The notes under the pieces are model-generated. The model had not been told where the DNA came from. It searched no databases and saw only the letters and a program-made list of their open reading frames with translations. Shown here piece by piece: positions 28,304-37,617 of a DNA stretch of 64,000 nucleotides. Within the stretch, counting starts at the first letter, position 1. The number at the start of each line of letters is the position of its first letter. The DNA comes from Betaproteobacteria bacterium (GTDB taxonomy: Bacteria; Pseudomonadota; Gammaproteobacteria; Burkholderiales; Thiobacillaceae). The stretch lies in NCBI GenBank assembly GCA_016234655.1, contig JACRAU010000032.1, positions 41,462 to 105,461 on the forward strand. Direction: 5' to 3'. A program made the translations under genes and the position numbers.

Positions 28304-29287
28304 TTATGCCTTGCCGAACAGTTTGAGTACGGCCTTCACCACATCCTCGTGATCCGGGATGGTGGCCTTCTCCAGGTTGTGCGCGTACGGCTGGGGCACC
28401 AGGGCCGAGTGCACGCGCACCGGCGGGGCGTCCAGTTCCCAGAAGCATTCTTCGTTGATGATGGCCATGATTTCGGAGCCGACGCCTACCGGCGCTTCGT
28501 CTTCCTCGGCGATCACCGCCTTGTGGGTCTTGGCCACCGACTTCTTGATGCCCGCGCGGTCGAGCGGGGACAGCGAATACAGGTCGACCACCTCGGCGCT
28601 GATGTTGTACTGCTTGGCCAGGATTTCGGCGGCCTTCAGGCACCAGTGCACGGAGATGTTGTAGCCGAAGAGGGTGACGTCGGTGCCCGAGCGGGCGACT
28701 TCCGAGCCTTCGAGCGGGTGGAAGTATTCCTCGTCCGGCACTTCGCCCTTCATGTTGTACATCAGTTCGTGTTCGTTGATGTACACCGGGTCGGGCGAAC
28801 GCACGGCGGATTTCAACAAGCCGTAGGCCTGCTTGGGGTTGGACGGGGTCACCACGCGCAGGCCGGCGATGCCCATGAACACCTTCTCCATCCGGGCTGA
28901 ATGCTGAGCGCCGAGCTGGTGCGCCGCGCCGCCGGCGGAACGGACCACGACCGGCGCGGTGAGCTGGCCGCCGGACATGTAGCGCACCTTGGCGGCCGAG
29001 TTGAATATCTGGTCCATCGCCAGCCAGGCGAAGTTGACCGACATGATCTCGATGATCGGCTTCACGCCGAGGAAGGAGGCGCCGACGCCGAGGCCGGTGT
29101 AGCCGTTCTCGGAGATCGGGGTGTCCATCACCCGCAACGGGCCGTATTTTTCGTACAGGCCCTTGGTCGCCTTATAGGTGCCACCGGCCACGCCGATGTC
29201 CTCGCCCATGCAGATCACCAGCGGATCGCGGGCCATCTCTTCGTCGTGGGCGCGCTGGATCGCTTCCCAATACATGATTTCAGCCAT
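28304..29287 (-). CDS. pdhB: Pyruvate dehydrogenase E1 component, beta subunit
   Basis: This 327-residue protein is the E1-beta of the heterotetrameric (alpha2beta2) pyruvate dehydrogenase. Family blocks are ICMGEDIGVAGG, DTPISENGYTGLGVGA, the K+/TPP-interface segment VVRSAGGAAHQLGAQHS, and the C-terminal transketolase domain with VDLYSLSPLD and EEDEAPVGVGSE. Start MAEIMYWEAIQRA is preceded by an AAAGGAGT-type ribosome site. It lies between pdhA and the E2-E3 fusion gene, with REP-like elements in both spacers. Confidence 0.94.
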   Translation of the reverse strand: MAEIMYWEAIQRAHDEEMARDPLVICMGEDIGVAGGTYKATKGLYEKYGPLRVMDTPISENGYTGLGVGASFLGVKPIIEIMSVNFAWLAMDQIFNSAAKVRYMSGGQLTAPVVVRSAGGAAHQLGAQHSARMEKVFMGIAGLRVVTPSNPKQAYGLLKSAVRSPDPVYINEHELMYNMKGEVPDEEYFHPLEGSEVARSGTDVTLFGYNISVHWCLKAAEILAKQYNISAEVVDLYSLSPLDRAGIKKSVAKTHKAVIAEEDEAPVGVGSEIMAIINEECFWELDAPPVRVHSALVPQPYAHNLEKATIPDHEDVVKAVLKLFGKA

Positions 29288-29312
29288 TTCAAACTCCTTT
29301 CGGAGGGCAGCC

Positions 29313-29368
29313 TGTAGGAGCGGCGTCCTCGCCGCGAATTATTCCGGCCCGAGGACGGGCCTCCTACA
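29313..29368 (+). repeat. REP-like palindromic element, copy B
   Basis: A 56-bp element opening TGTAGGAGCGGCGTCCTCGC and ending GGACGGGCCTCCTACA. It consists of two adjacent hairpins (stems GCGGCG/CGCCGC and GGCCCG/CGGGCC) closed by complementary ends TGTAGGAG/CTCCTACA. It lies in the spacer between pdhA and pdhB, in the orientation opposite to copy A. Confidence 0.85.
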
Positions 29369-29380
29369 AGAGGCCCGATG

Positions 29381-30343
29381 TCAATCCGCGAGAACGTACT
29401 TGGTGAGTTCCTCGACCTTGGGATCGGGCGACTCTTCGGCGAACTTGATCACCTCGTTCTCGATGTAGCCGTCGATCTCTTTTTCCATCGCCTCGAATTC
29501 GGCCAGGGTGTACTTGTCTTCGACGATCATCCGGTCGCGCAGCATATTGATCGGGTCGCGCTGTTTCCACTGCTCTTCTTCCTCGCGCGAACGGTAGCCG
29601 CGCGAATCGGACATGGAATGGCCGCGATAGCGGTAGGTCTTCAGTTCCAGGAAATAGGGGCCCTTGCGCGAGCGGACATGCTCGACCGCCTTGTGGGCGT
29701 GCTCGAGCACGACCTCGATGTCCTGGCCGTCGCACACGTCGGACTCGATGCCGTAGGCGCAGACCCGCTTGTATTGGTCGACCACGGCGGTGGAGCGTTC
29801 CAGCGCGGTGCCGATGCCATACAGGTTGTTCTCGCAGACGAACAGCACGGGCAGTTTCCACAGCGCGGCCATGTTCATGGTCTCGTGGAAGCTGCCTTGG
29901 TTATTGGCGGAGTCGCCCAGGAAGCAGATGGCGATTTCGTCGCCGCCCTTCATCTGGATCGCCTTGGCCATGCCGGCGGCGAGCGGAAAGGGGCCGCCGA
30001 CCAGGGCATAACCGCCCATGAAGCGGTGCTCGACATCGAAGATGTGCATGGAGCCGCCACGGCCCTTAGAGCAACCGGTCTCCTTGCCGTAGAGTTCGGC
30101 CATCACCGCCTTGGGGTCGGCGCCGCACTTGATGGCGTGCACGTGGTCGCGATAGCCGGTGATGACATAGTCGAAACCCGGACGCGCCGCTTCCATGACG
30201 CCATAGCAGCAGGCCTCCTGGCCGGGATAGAGATGCAGGAATCCGCCGATCTTGCGCTCGATATAGGCTTGGTAGCAGCGCTCTTCAAAACGGCGCGCCA
30301 ACACCATTTCGCGCAGCACCCGCTTACGATCTTTTAGCTTCAT
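29381..30343 (-). CDS. pdhA: Pyruvate dehydrogenase E1 component, alpha subunit
   Basis: This 320-residue thiamine-diphosphate enzyme subunit decarboxylates pyruvate and loads E2 lipoyl groups. It has the TPP/Mg motif GDSANNQG...ENN (usual GDG is GDS), GGSMHIFD, GGYALVGGPFPLAAG and the PDH-specific loop YRYRGHSMSDSRGYRSREEE, which resembles mitochondrial E1-alpha. The ATG at 30341-30343 is chosen from homology (MKLKDRKRVLREMVLARRFE). It heads the pdhA-pdhB-E2E3 operon and is divergent from pepA. Confidence 0.94.
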   Translation of the reverse strand: MKLKDRKRVLREMVLARRFEERCYQAYIERKIGGFLHLYPGQEACCYGVMEAARPGFDYVITGYRDHVHAIKCGADPKAVMAELYGKETGCSKGRGGSMHIFDVEHRFMGGYALVGGPFPLAAGMAKAIQMKGGDEIAICFLGDSANNQGSFHETMNMAALWKLPVLFVCENNLYGIGTALERSTAVVDQYKRVCAYGIESDVCDGQDIEVVLEHAHKAVEHVRSRKGPYFLELKTYRYRGHSMSDSRGYRSREEEEQWKQRDPINMLRDRMIVEDKYTLAEFEAMEKEIDGYIENEVIKFAEESPDPKVEELTKYVLAD

Positions 30344-30376
30344 TGAGCTAGACCTCTGGGTTGAAAAAAACGCGGT

Positions 30377-30405
30377 ATCATCGCGGAAAGACCGCGTCCG
30401 GTCAA
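30377..30405 (-). promoter_or_regulatory. Candidate sigma-70 promoter for pdhA
   Basis: On the minus strand TTGACC (30400-30405) and GATGAT (30377-30382) are separated by 17 bp, giving a transcription start near 30370, about 27 nt before the pdhA ATG. It lies in the 76-bp spacer shared with divergent pepA. Motif match only. Confidence 0.4.
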
Positions 30406-30419
30406 GGATTCCAGAGAGA

Positions 30420-31919
30420 ATGAAATTGAACACATTGGCTGAACTCATTGAAACGAAAAAAGATTTTTCCGGGTTAAAAAAGGCCGTTGCCGGCCATGTG
30501 CTGCATGTATCGGCCAAGGGGGCGGCACTGCAAGGTTTGCCCGGCGGCGAACAGGTCTTGGCGGTTTTGAAGCGCAAGGGCATGAAGCCGGAGGAGCTGC
30601 TCAAGTCGCCGCAGACCTGCGAGTCGGCCGACGGCGTGGTGGCGCGTTGGGTCATGGTCGATGCCAAGGCCGACGCCTTCCGGCGCCACGAGATCGTGCG
30701 CAAGGCGCTGCTGCCCTTGTTGGAAGAACACCCGTCGGAGATACACATCGCCGTGCATGGCCCGGCAAACGAGCGCTTGGGCCTGGCCGAGACTGCCGTT
30801 TACGTGGCCTGGCTCAACGGCGCCGAGCTACCGAACTACAAGAGCAAGAAAAAGGCGAAGCCGCTGGCCAAGATTTATCTGCACGGTTGCCAGAGCGTCG
30901 ACGGCTTCGCGCAGGCGCGCGCGCTGGCCGAGGGCAATACGCTGAGCCGGCAATTGACTATGCTGCCGCCCAACGAGCTGACCCCGCGCACGTATCGCCA
31001 GCGCATCGCCAAGCTGGCCAAGGCCGAGGGCTGGGCCGTCGAGGAATTCGACGTGAAGAAGCTGCGCAAGCTCAAGGCCGGCGCTTTCCTCGCCGTTGCG
31101 CGCGGCAGCGGCCATGAGGACGCGGCCATCGTCAGGCTCACCTACGGCGAGCCGGTAAGGGGCGAGGCGCGAGGAGCGAGGCGTAAAAAACAACCTCCTC
31201 ATGTCGCCCTGGTGGGTAAAGGCATCTGCTTCGATACCGGCGGCCACAACCTCAAGCCGGCGCGCTACATGAACAATATGCACGACGATATGAACGGCTC
31301 GGCCGTGGCCTTGGGTATCCTGCTTGCGGCCACGCGTTTGAAGCTGCCGGTGCGCATCGATTGCTGGCTGGCCATCGCGCAGAACCACCTGTCGCCCGAG
31401 GCTTATACCCAGAACGAGGTGGTTACCGCGCTCAACGGCACCACCATCGAGATCGTGCATACCGACGCCGAGGGCCGCATGGTCCTGGCCGATACCTTGA
31501 CCCTGGCCGCGCGCGCCAAGCCCGAGGCCGTCGTCGATTTCGCCACGCTGACCGGCAGCATGGCGGTGGCGCTGGGCGAACGCATGAGCGGGGTGCTGAG
31601 CAATCGCGATGAATTGGCAATGAAGGCGGTGCAGGCCGGTCAGGCCTGCGGCGAGCGGATGGTGAGCTTCCCGCTACCGGAAGACTATGACGAGGCCCTG
31701 GATTCGACCGTGGCCGACGTGAAGCAATGCACCTTGGACGGCGAGGCCGATCACATCCTGGCCGCGCGTTTCCTCAACCGTTTCGTCGCCGATACGCCTT
31801 GGCTGCACGTCGACCTGTCGGCCAGCCGCTGCAAGGGCGGGCTCGGCGCCGCCGGCTCGGACATCACGGGGTTTGGCGTGGGGTTGGGCTTGGCCTTGCT
31901 GGCCGGCTGGTCGGCCTGA
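30420..31919 (+). CDS. Leucyl aminopeptidase family protein (M17)
   Basis: This 499-residue cytosolic metallopeptidase of family M17 removes N-terminal residues from peptides. The metal-binding and catalytic blocks are present: GKGICFDTGGHNLKP (Lys and Asp), MHDDMNGSA, and the signature HTDAEGRMVLADTL (usual NTDAEGRL). The N-terminal domain is divergent from PepA, so it is closer to the PepB/other M17 group. A basic GR-rich stretch (EPVRGEARGARRKK, residues ~243-256) just before the catalytic domain coincides with a dispersed DNA repeat and looks like an in-frame insertion. Confidence 0.88.
   Translation: MKLNTLAELIETKKDFSGLKKAVAGHVLHVSAKGAALQGLPGGEQVLAVLKRKGMKPEELLKSPQTCESADGVVARWVMVDAKADAFRRHEIVRKALLPLLEEHPSEIHIAVHGPANERLGLAETAVYVAWLNGAELPNYKSKKKAKPLAKIYLHGCQSVDGFAQARALAEGNTLSRQLTMLPPNELTPRTYRQRIAKLAKAEGWAVEEFDVKKLRKLKAGAFLAVARGSGHEDAAIVRLTYGEPVRGEARGARRKKQPPHVALVGKGICFDTGGHNLKPARYMNNMHDDMNGSAVALGILLAATRLKLPVRIDCWLAIAQNHLSPEAYTQNEVVTALNGTTIEIVHTDAEGRMVLADTLTLAARAKPEAVVDFATLTGSMAVALGERMSGVLSNRDELAMKAVQAGQACGERMVSFPLPEDYDEALDSTVADVKQCTLDGEADHILAARFLNRFVADTPWLHVDLSASRCKGGLGAAGSDITGFGVGLGLALLAGWSA
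31156..31180 (+). repeat. GA-rich dispersed repeat, copy 2 (inside the aminopeptidase gene)
   Basis: The stretch AAGGGGCGAGGCGCGAGGAG plus a few bases matches the minus-strand repeat at 14162-14183. It is in frame and encodes the basic RGEARGARR segment between the two aminopeptidase domains. Confidence 0.4.
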
Positions 31920-34670
31920 TTAGGTGGCGGCCGAATCCGTCGGGTTCGGCATGTGGAAGCGGTAGGTATTGCGGTTTTCCGTCTTGGCCACGTACATCGC
32001 GCTGTCGGCCATATTGACCAGTTCGTCGAGGCTCCGTGCATCGCGCGGGTAGAAGGCGATGCCGATGCTGGTGCCGATCTGGACCTCGTGGCCTTCCAGC
32101 ATGAACGGCTTACCGATCGCGCGGATGATCTTGTCCGACACCAAGGCGGCATCGTTCGGGTCTTGGATGTTGGGCAGGATGACCGTGAATTCGTCCCCCG
32201 CCAGGCGGGCCACGGTGTCGCTATCGCGCACGCACTTTCTCAGCCTTCTGGCTACTTGCCGCAACAGCAGGTCGCCGATGGCATGGCCCAGGGTGTCGTT
32301 GACCTGCTTGAAACGGTCGAGGTCGAGGAAGAGCAGGGCCATCTGCTGCTTGTTGCGCTTGGCCTCGCGCATGGTCTGTTCCAGCCGGTCATAGAACAGG
32401 TTGCGGTTGGGCAGCTGGGTCAGGGCATCGAAATGTGCCAGGTGATGGATGCGGGCCGCCGTTTCCTTCTGGCTGGTGATGTCTTCGTGGATGGCGATGA
32501 AGTGGCTGACCTCGCCCGTGTTGTCGAGAATGGGCGTGATGGTTTGGCGCACCGTGTATTCGTGGCCCTCCTTGTGGCGTTCGATCGTCTCGCTGCTCCA
32601 GGCCTTGCCGGATAGGATGTTCTGCCACAGGGCTTGGTAGTAATCCGGGCCTTGCTTGCCCGATTTCAACAGGCGCGGGGTTCGGCCGAGTAGTTCTTCC
32701 GAGCTGTAGCCGCACAGCTTGGTGAAGGCCTCGTTGACCCATTCGATCAGGCCGCTGCGGTCGCAGATCAGCACTGCGTTGCTGGCGGCGGACAGGGCCG
32801 TGCCGAGCAGACGTACTTCATATTGCTCTTGCGCCATCTCCAAGGCCACGCTGATGCGGTTGATGATGCTCTCGAGCATGCGCACGCTGGCGGGCGGATC
32901 GAAGGTATGGCGGTCCTTGGCATACAAGGTGGCGACACCGTAGATATGTCCACGCAGGACGATGGGCAGCGAGATCACGGCACCGAGGCCGTTCTTTTGG
33001 GCGGCCGCCCGCCAGGGCTGGAAGGCGAAACTGTCGGTACTGACGACCTGCGTCTTGCCGGTGCGGATGGCCAGGCCGGCCGGGCCACGGCCGGTCGGCG
33101 ATTCGTCCCAGCGTACGCCGATGCGCAGGAAGTCGTCGGCATATTGATTGTCCTGGCTTTGCCAGCTCAAGACCTTGATGCCGCCATCCGCCTTCTTTTC
33201 GCCGACCCAGGCCAGGCCGTAATCCAAAGTCTGGACCAGGCGCTGGCAGACGATATCCAGCAGGGCATTGAACGCCATGCCGCTCAGGGCCATTTGGTCG
33301 ATGTCCTGCAGCAGGCTTTCGATCGCGTTGTGCCGTCGCTCTTCGGTCACGTCCTCCGCGTAGATAGCCAGGCTGAAGACCTGGCCGTTGTTGTCGGGCA
33401 CGGGGTAGACCGTGGTCTTGTAGATGGTCTGGCCGTGCCTGTCTTCGAAGGTGCGCGGCTGGACGGTGCGGATCACCTCTTGGAATTGGCTGTGGCACTT
33501 GGCGGCCTGCTCGGGGGATTTGAGCGTGTCGACCCGGCTGCCGATCAGTTGCTCCGCCGATTTTTGGAAACGCTGGGCGCCGACGTCGTTGATGGCCAGG
33601 ATTTTGCCTTCCAGGTCGACCAGCAAGGCCGTTTCGCTGGTGGCGTCGAGCATGGCCTTGAACCGCGCATCGGACTCGTGCCGCTGCCGTTCGGCCAGCG
33701 TGCGTTCGGTGACATCGCTCAGGTTCAGCAACAAGTTTTCCACTTGTCCATCCGCGCGCTTGATCGGGTAGAGGCTCCAATCCCAGAACCCGGCCTCGCC
33801 TTCGGGCCGGCCGGCATGTTCGAAAGGCCTGGCGTAGGCCTGATAAGGCTCGCCGGTGCGGACGACCCGGTTGAAGATGGCCTGGTTTTCGGTACTGGGG
33901 TAGAGCTTGAAATGGTTCTTGCCGATGAGCTGGTTCGCCCGCGAGCCGTCGAACCGCGCGAACGATTCATTGACCCAGACGAAATCGAAATTGGCGTCCA
34001 GATAGGCCACCCCGGTTTCCAGGTTGGAGAAAATGCGCTCCAGCAGGATGTTGGATTTGCCCAGCGCGGCCTCGACCGCCAAATGCGCGCTGATGTCGCG
34101 GATGAACACGGCGTAAATGCCGCCTTGGCCGGCATCGGCCTGGCTGATGGAAAGCTCCATCGGAAATTCGCTGCCGTCCTTGCGCGCGCCGGTGAGGATG
34201 TTGGTGGCGCCCGGGATATGAATGGCCGTTTGCCGGACATATTGGCGCAGCTCGGCATACTTGCTGTCCCGTTCTGCTGCCGGCAGCAGGATGCGGCTAT
34301 CCTGGCCGATCAGCTCCGATTCGGCATAACCGAACATAGCCAGGGCATCGGCATTGGCCGAAACGATGCGGCCGTCTGCGTCCAGCGTCAGGATGCCGCC
34401 GCTTACCGCTCGAGTGACCGCCTTCAGCCGCTGGGATTCCTCCAGCTGTTTATTCAGCAGGGGCTTGACGGCCCACGACCAGAGCACCGGCAGGAAAACC
34501 AGGCCGAATAGGGCAAGGTCGAGCACGATGTGTGCGGCGATGCCATACCAGCTATTGCTGGGCGGCAGATGCGGAACGACGGCGATCTCCAACGCGATCA
34601 GCGCGCCGAGCAATAGGGCGGTGAAGGCATATCTCGGGTGCAGCGGCGTGATCGGCGAAGTCCGTTTCAT
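31920..34670 (-). CDS. Membrane PAS/GAF sensor diguanylate cyclase
   Basis: This 916-residue protein has two N-terminal membrane helices (~15-65), three PAS domains (~80-195, ~205-325, ~335-450), a GAF domain (~465-620), a fourth PAS (~625-745) and a C-terminal GGDEF domain (~750-905). The GGDEF motif reads AGDEF (in ARLAGDEFTVIL), a variant shown to be active in some cyclases; an RxxD inhibitory site (RDSD) sits five residues before it. FDALTQLPNRNLFYDRL and DLDRFKQVNDTLGH are normal. There is no EAL domain. It should make cyclic di-GMP in response to several inputs. It converges on the aminopeptidase gene with no gap. Confidence 0.92.
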   Translation of the reverse strand: MKRTSPITPLHPRYAFTALLLGALIALEIAVVPHLPPSNSWYGIAAHIVLDLALFGLVFLPVLWSWAVKPLLNKQLEESQRLKAVTRAVSGGILTLDADGRIVSANADALAMFGYAESELIGQDSRILLPAAERDSKYAELRQYVRQTAIHIPGATNILTGARKDGSEFPMELSISQADAGQGGIYAVFIRDISAHLAVEAALGKSNILLERIFSNLETGVAYLDANFDFVWVNESFARFDGSRANQLIGKNHFKLYPSTENQAIFNRVVRTGEPYQAYARPFEHAGRPEGEAGFWDWSLYPIKRADGQVENLLLNLSDVTERTLAERQRHESDARFKAMLDATSETALLVDLEGKILAINDVGAQRFQKSAEQLIGSRVDTLKSPEQAAKCHSQFQEVIRTVQPRTFEDRHGQTIYKTTVYPVPDNNGQVFSLAIYAEDVTEERRHNAIESLLQDIDQMALSGMAFNALLDIVCQRLVQTLDYGLAWVGEKKADGGIKVLSWQSQDNQYADDFLRIGVRWDESPTGRGPAGLAIRTGKTQVVSTDSFAFQPWRAAAQKNGLGAVISLPIVLRGHIYGVATLYAKDRHTFDPPASVRMLESIINRISVALEMAQEQYEVRLLGTALSAASNAVLICDRSGLIEWVNEAFTKLCGYSSEELLGRTPRLLKSGKQGPDYYQALWQNILSGKAWSSETIERHKEGHEYTVRQTITPILDNTGEVSHFIAIHEDITSQKETAARIHHLAHFDALTQLPNRNLFYDRLEQTMREAKRNKQQMALLFLDLDRFKQVNDTLGHAIGDLLLRQVARRLRKCVRDSDTVARLAGDEFTVILPNIQDPNDAALVSDKIIRAIGKPFMLEGHEVQIGTSIGIAFYPRDARSLDELVNMADSAMYVAKTENRNTYRFHMPNPTDSAAT

Positions 34671-34787
34671 AAGATGAATATTAGAGGTCCGCGCCCAATA
34701 AGCCTTTCCGCACGGCGACCTAGGATAAATACGTAGCCGGCTCGGGCATGGGTTAAAATCCGAACAATCGAATTGTTAGGCCTTCAC

Positions 34788-35891
34788 ATGTCTGGAAACA
34801 CCATCGGATCGTTGTTCTGCGTCACTTCCTTCGGCGAATCCCACGGCCCGGCCATCGGCTGCGTGGTCGACGGCTGCCCGCCCGGTCTGGCCCTCGCGGC
34901 CGAGGACATCCAGCTCGAACTGGACCGGCGCAAACCCGGCACCTCGCGCCACGTCACCCAGCGCCGCGAATCGGACACGGTGGAAATCCTGTCCGGCGTG
35001 TTCGAGGGCAAGACCACCGGCACGCCCATCGCCTTGCTGATCCGCAACGAAGACCAGCGCAGCAAGGACTATTCCGAGATCGCCCAGACCTTCCGCCCCG
35101 GCCACGCCGACTACACCTATTGGCAGAAATACGGCATCCGCGACTACAAGGGCGGCGGCCGTTCCTCGGCCCGCGAGACCGCCGTGCGCGTCGCGGCCGG
35201 CGCCATCGCCAAGAAATGGCTGCACGAGAAATACGGCACGGTGATTCGCGGCTATCTGGCCCAGCTCGGCCCCATCGTCGTGCCGTTCAAGGACTGGGAC
35301 GCGGTGCGCGAGAACCCGTTCTTCGCGCCCGATGCCGCCAGCGTGGCCGGCCTGGAGCAATACATGGACGAGCTGCGCAAGGAAGGCAACTCGGTCGGCG
35401 CCCGCATCAACGTGGTGGCCGAGCAGGTGCCGGTCGGCCTGGGCGAGCCGGTATACGACCGGCTCGATGCCGATCTGGCCCATGCCCTGATGAGCATCAA
35501 CGCGGTGAAGGGGGTCGAGATCGGCGCGGGTTTCGCCTGCATCGAGCAAAAAGGCACCGAGCACCGCGACGAACTGACGCCGCAGGGCTTCTTGAGTAAC
35601 CATGCCGGCGGCATTCTCGGCGGCATCTCCACCGGCCAGGACATCGTCGCGTCCATCGCCATCAAGCCCACGTCGAGCATCCGTCTGCCCGGCCGCTCGA
35701 TCGATTTGCAAGGCGAGCCGGCCGAGGTGGTCACCCACGGCCGGCACGACCCCTGCGTCGGCATCCGCGCCACGCCCATCGCCGAGGCCATGCTGGCCAT
35801 CGTGCTGATGGACCACACCCTGCGCCAGCGCGGCCAGAACGCCGATGTGGTCTGCCCGACCAAGCCGATTCCCGGTCAGGCGCCGCGCTGA
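34788..35891 (+). CDS. aroC: Chorismate synthase
   Basis: Last step of the shikimate pathway: 5-enolpyruvylshikimate-3-phosphate to chorismate, needing reduced FMN. The 367-residue protein starts at ATG 34788 ([20 protein letters not shown]). Signature blocks [42 protein letters not shown] and the C-terminal [17 protein letters not shown] are all present. It feeds the tryptophan genes found 13 kb downstream. Confidence 0.97.
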   Translation: MSGNTIGSLFCVTSFGESHGPAIGCVVDGCPPGLALAAEDIQLELDRRKPGTSRHVTQRRESDTVEILSGVFEGKTTGTPIALLIRNEDQRSKDYSEIAQTFRPGHADYTYWQKYGIRDYKGGGRSSARETAVRVAAGAIAKKWLHEKYGTVIRGYLAQLGPIVVPFKDWDAVRENPFFAPDAASVAGLEQYMDELRKEGNSVGARINVVAEQVPVGLGEPVYDRLDADLAHALMSINAVKGVEIGAGFACIEQKGTEHRDELTPQGFLSNHAGGILGGISTGQDIVASIAIKPTSSIRLPGRSIDLQGEPAEVVTHGRHDPCVGIRATPIAEAMLAIVLMDHTLRQRGQNADVVCPTKPIPGQAPR

Positions 35892-35909
35892 ATTTTCCTG
35901 GAGAACGCC

Positions 35910-36155
35910 ATGCAACTCGAACCCCACGACCTCGCCCATGAGTTTCCCGAATTCAAGGAAACCATGCACAGCCTGAAGACCGGCAACGCGCACTTTGCCA
36001 AGTTGTTCGACGAATACCACGAGGTGGACCGCGAGGTGCGCCGCATCGAGCAGAACATCGAGCCGGTGTCCGACGCCTATGCCGAAGAAAAGAAAAAACA
36101 GCGTCTGACCCTGAAAGACGAGCTGTACCAGATGCTGGTGGCCGCCAAGGCCTGA
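35910..36155 (+). CDS. YdcH/DUF465 family protein
   Basis: This 81-residue helical protein begins 18 bp after aroC. It has the DUF465 pattern: HEFPEFKETMHSLKTGNAHF, LFDEYHEVDREVRRIE and KKKQRLTLKDELYQML. The family is small, acidic/basic coiled coil and of unknown function. GGAGAA four bases from the window of the ATG supports the start. Confidence 0.85.
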   Translation: MQLEPHDLAHEFPEFKETMHSLKTGNAHFAKLFDEYHEVDREVRRIEQNIEPVSDAYAEEKKKQRLTLKDELYQMLVAAKA

Positions 36156-36212
36156 TCGCCGCCTGACTCAACCCAGTGCGCCGGGCCACCCCGGCGCGCT
36201 TAAACTCACCCC

Positions 36213-37364
36213 ATGCCCCATTCCCTGCCGTACTGGCGCCTGTCCGGTTTCTATTTTTTTTACTTCGCCTTCGTCGGCGCCATGGCGCCGTACTGGGGGC
36301 TGTACCTGCGCTCGCTCGGCTTCGACGCGCTGCAAATCGCCATTCTGATGTCGCTGTTGCAGGTGATGCGCATCTTCGCGCCCAACGTCTGGGGCCACAT
36401 CGCCGACCGCACCGGCAAGCGCGTGGCCATCGTGCAACTGGCCGCGCTGATCAGCCTGGTCGCCTATCTCGGCGTGTTCTTCGGCACGAGTTTTTGGTGG
36501 CTGTTCGTGGTGATGAGCGCGATCAGCTTTTTCTGGAGCGCCTCGCTGCCCCTGGTCGAGGCCACCACGCTGTCGCACCTGAAGGCGCGCACCGAGCGCT
36601 ATGGCAACATCCGGCTCTGGGGCTCCATCGGCTTCATCCTGGTCGTGGTCGGCCTGGGCGCCATGCTCGACCACCGGCCCATCCACGAGCTGCTCTGGGT
36701 GGTGCTGCTGCTCTTGGCCGGCGTCGCCGTGTTCGCTCGCAGCATCCCCGAGGCCGAGCTCGCCAACCTCGAGGCCGAGCCCGTTTCGCTCAAGAGCGTG
36801 CTCCAGCGGCCCGAAGTCGTCGCCTTGTTGCTGGCCGGCATCCTCATGGCCGCCGCCCATGGCCCGTACTACACCTTCTTCACCATCCACCTGGTCGACG
36901 CCGGCTACAGCAAGACCGTGGCCGGCTGGCTCTGGGCCTTCGGCGTTGTGTGCGAGATCGGCGTGTTCCTGGTCATGCCCCGCGTGTTCAAGCGGGTGCG
37001 GGTCGAGACCGTGCTGCTGGCCACCTTGCTCGCCGCCGCCGTGCGCTTTCTCATCATCGCCTGGCAGGTCGACAACCTGCCGCTATTGTTGGTCGCGCAA
37101 ACCCTGCACGCGCTCACCTTCGGCGCCTACCACGCCTCGGCCATGGCCCTGGTCCATCGCCACTTCCGCGGCCGCAACATGGCGCGCGGCCAGGGCCTGT
37201 ACAACAGCCTGTCCTTCGGCATCGGCGGCACCCTCGGCGGCCTCTACGCCGGCCTGGCCTGGACCCCGTTCGGCCCCGGCGTCACCTTCAGCATCGCCGC
37301 CGCCTGCGCGCTGCTCGCGGCGCTGGTCTTCGCCTGGCGCGGGCATGGCTTGCCAGCGCAGTAA
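36213..37364 (+). CDS. MFS transporter, HcaT/PPP-type
   Basis: This 383-residue protein has 12 predicted membrane helices. The N-terminal PYWRLSGFYFFYFAFVGAM and PYWGLYLRSLG segments and NIRLWGSIGFI are characteristic of the MFS-1-like group related to the phenylpropionate permease HcaT and nucleoside-type carriers. The substrate cannot be told. It has its own start 57 bp after the YdcH-like gene. Beyond its stop the base composition drops where the cassette-like island begins. Confidence 0.85.
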   Translation: MPHSLPYWRLSGFYFFYFAFVGAMAPYWGLYLRSLGFDALQIAILMSLLQVMRIFAPNVWGHIADRTGKRVAIVQLAALISLVAYLGVFFGTSFWWLFVVMSAISFFWSASLPLVEATTLSHLKARTERYGNIRLWGSIGFILVVVGLGAMLDHRPIHELLWVVLLLLAGVAVFARSIPEAELANLEAEPVSLKSVLQRPEVVALLLAGILMAAAHGPYYTFFTIHLVDAGYSKTVAGWLWAFGVVCEIGVFLVMPRVFKRVRVETVLLATLLAAAVRFLIIAWQVDNLPLLLVAQTLHALTFGAYHASAMALVHRHFRGRNMARGQGLYNSLSFGIGGTLGGLYAGLAWTPFGPGVTFSIAAACALLAALVFAWRGHGLPAQ

Positions 37365-37617
37365 AGCCGGCGTTTAATCCGGCTGAAAGACCTGCGCAAG
37401 AGAACGCAGGCGGTATTGAAGAAGTGGGTTCTGGCGCGAACCGGATCAAGCGAATCGGTTGGGAGGCTTCATGGGTTTCGAGGTGCATAACGCTTTTCAG
37501 GCGGTGCCTCTGTATTGCAGGGGGTAGGCAAGAAAAACAATTACATGACGAGCCGCTGTCAGGTTGCCCCCCGGATTGGGTGTAAAACTTTGCCCCATTT
37601 AGGGGGACTACTTTACG

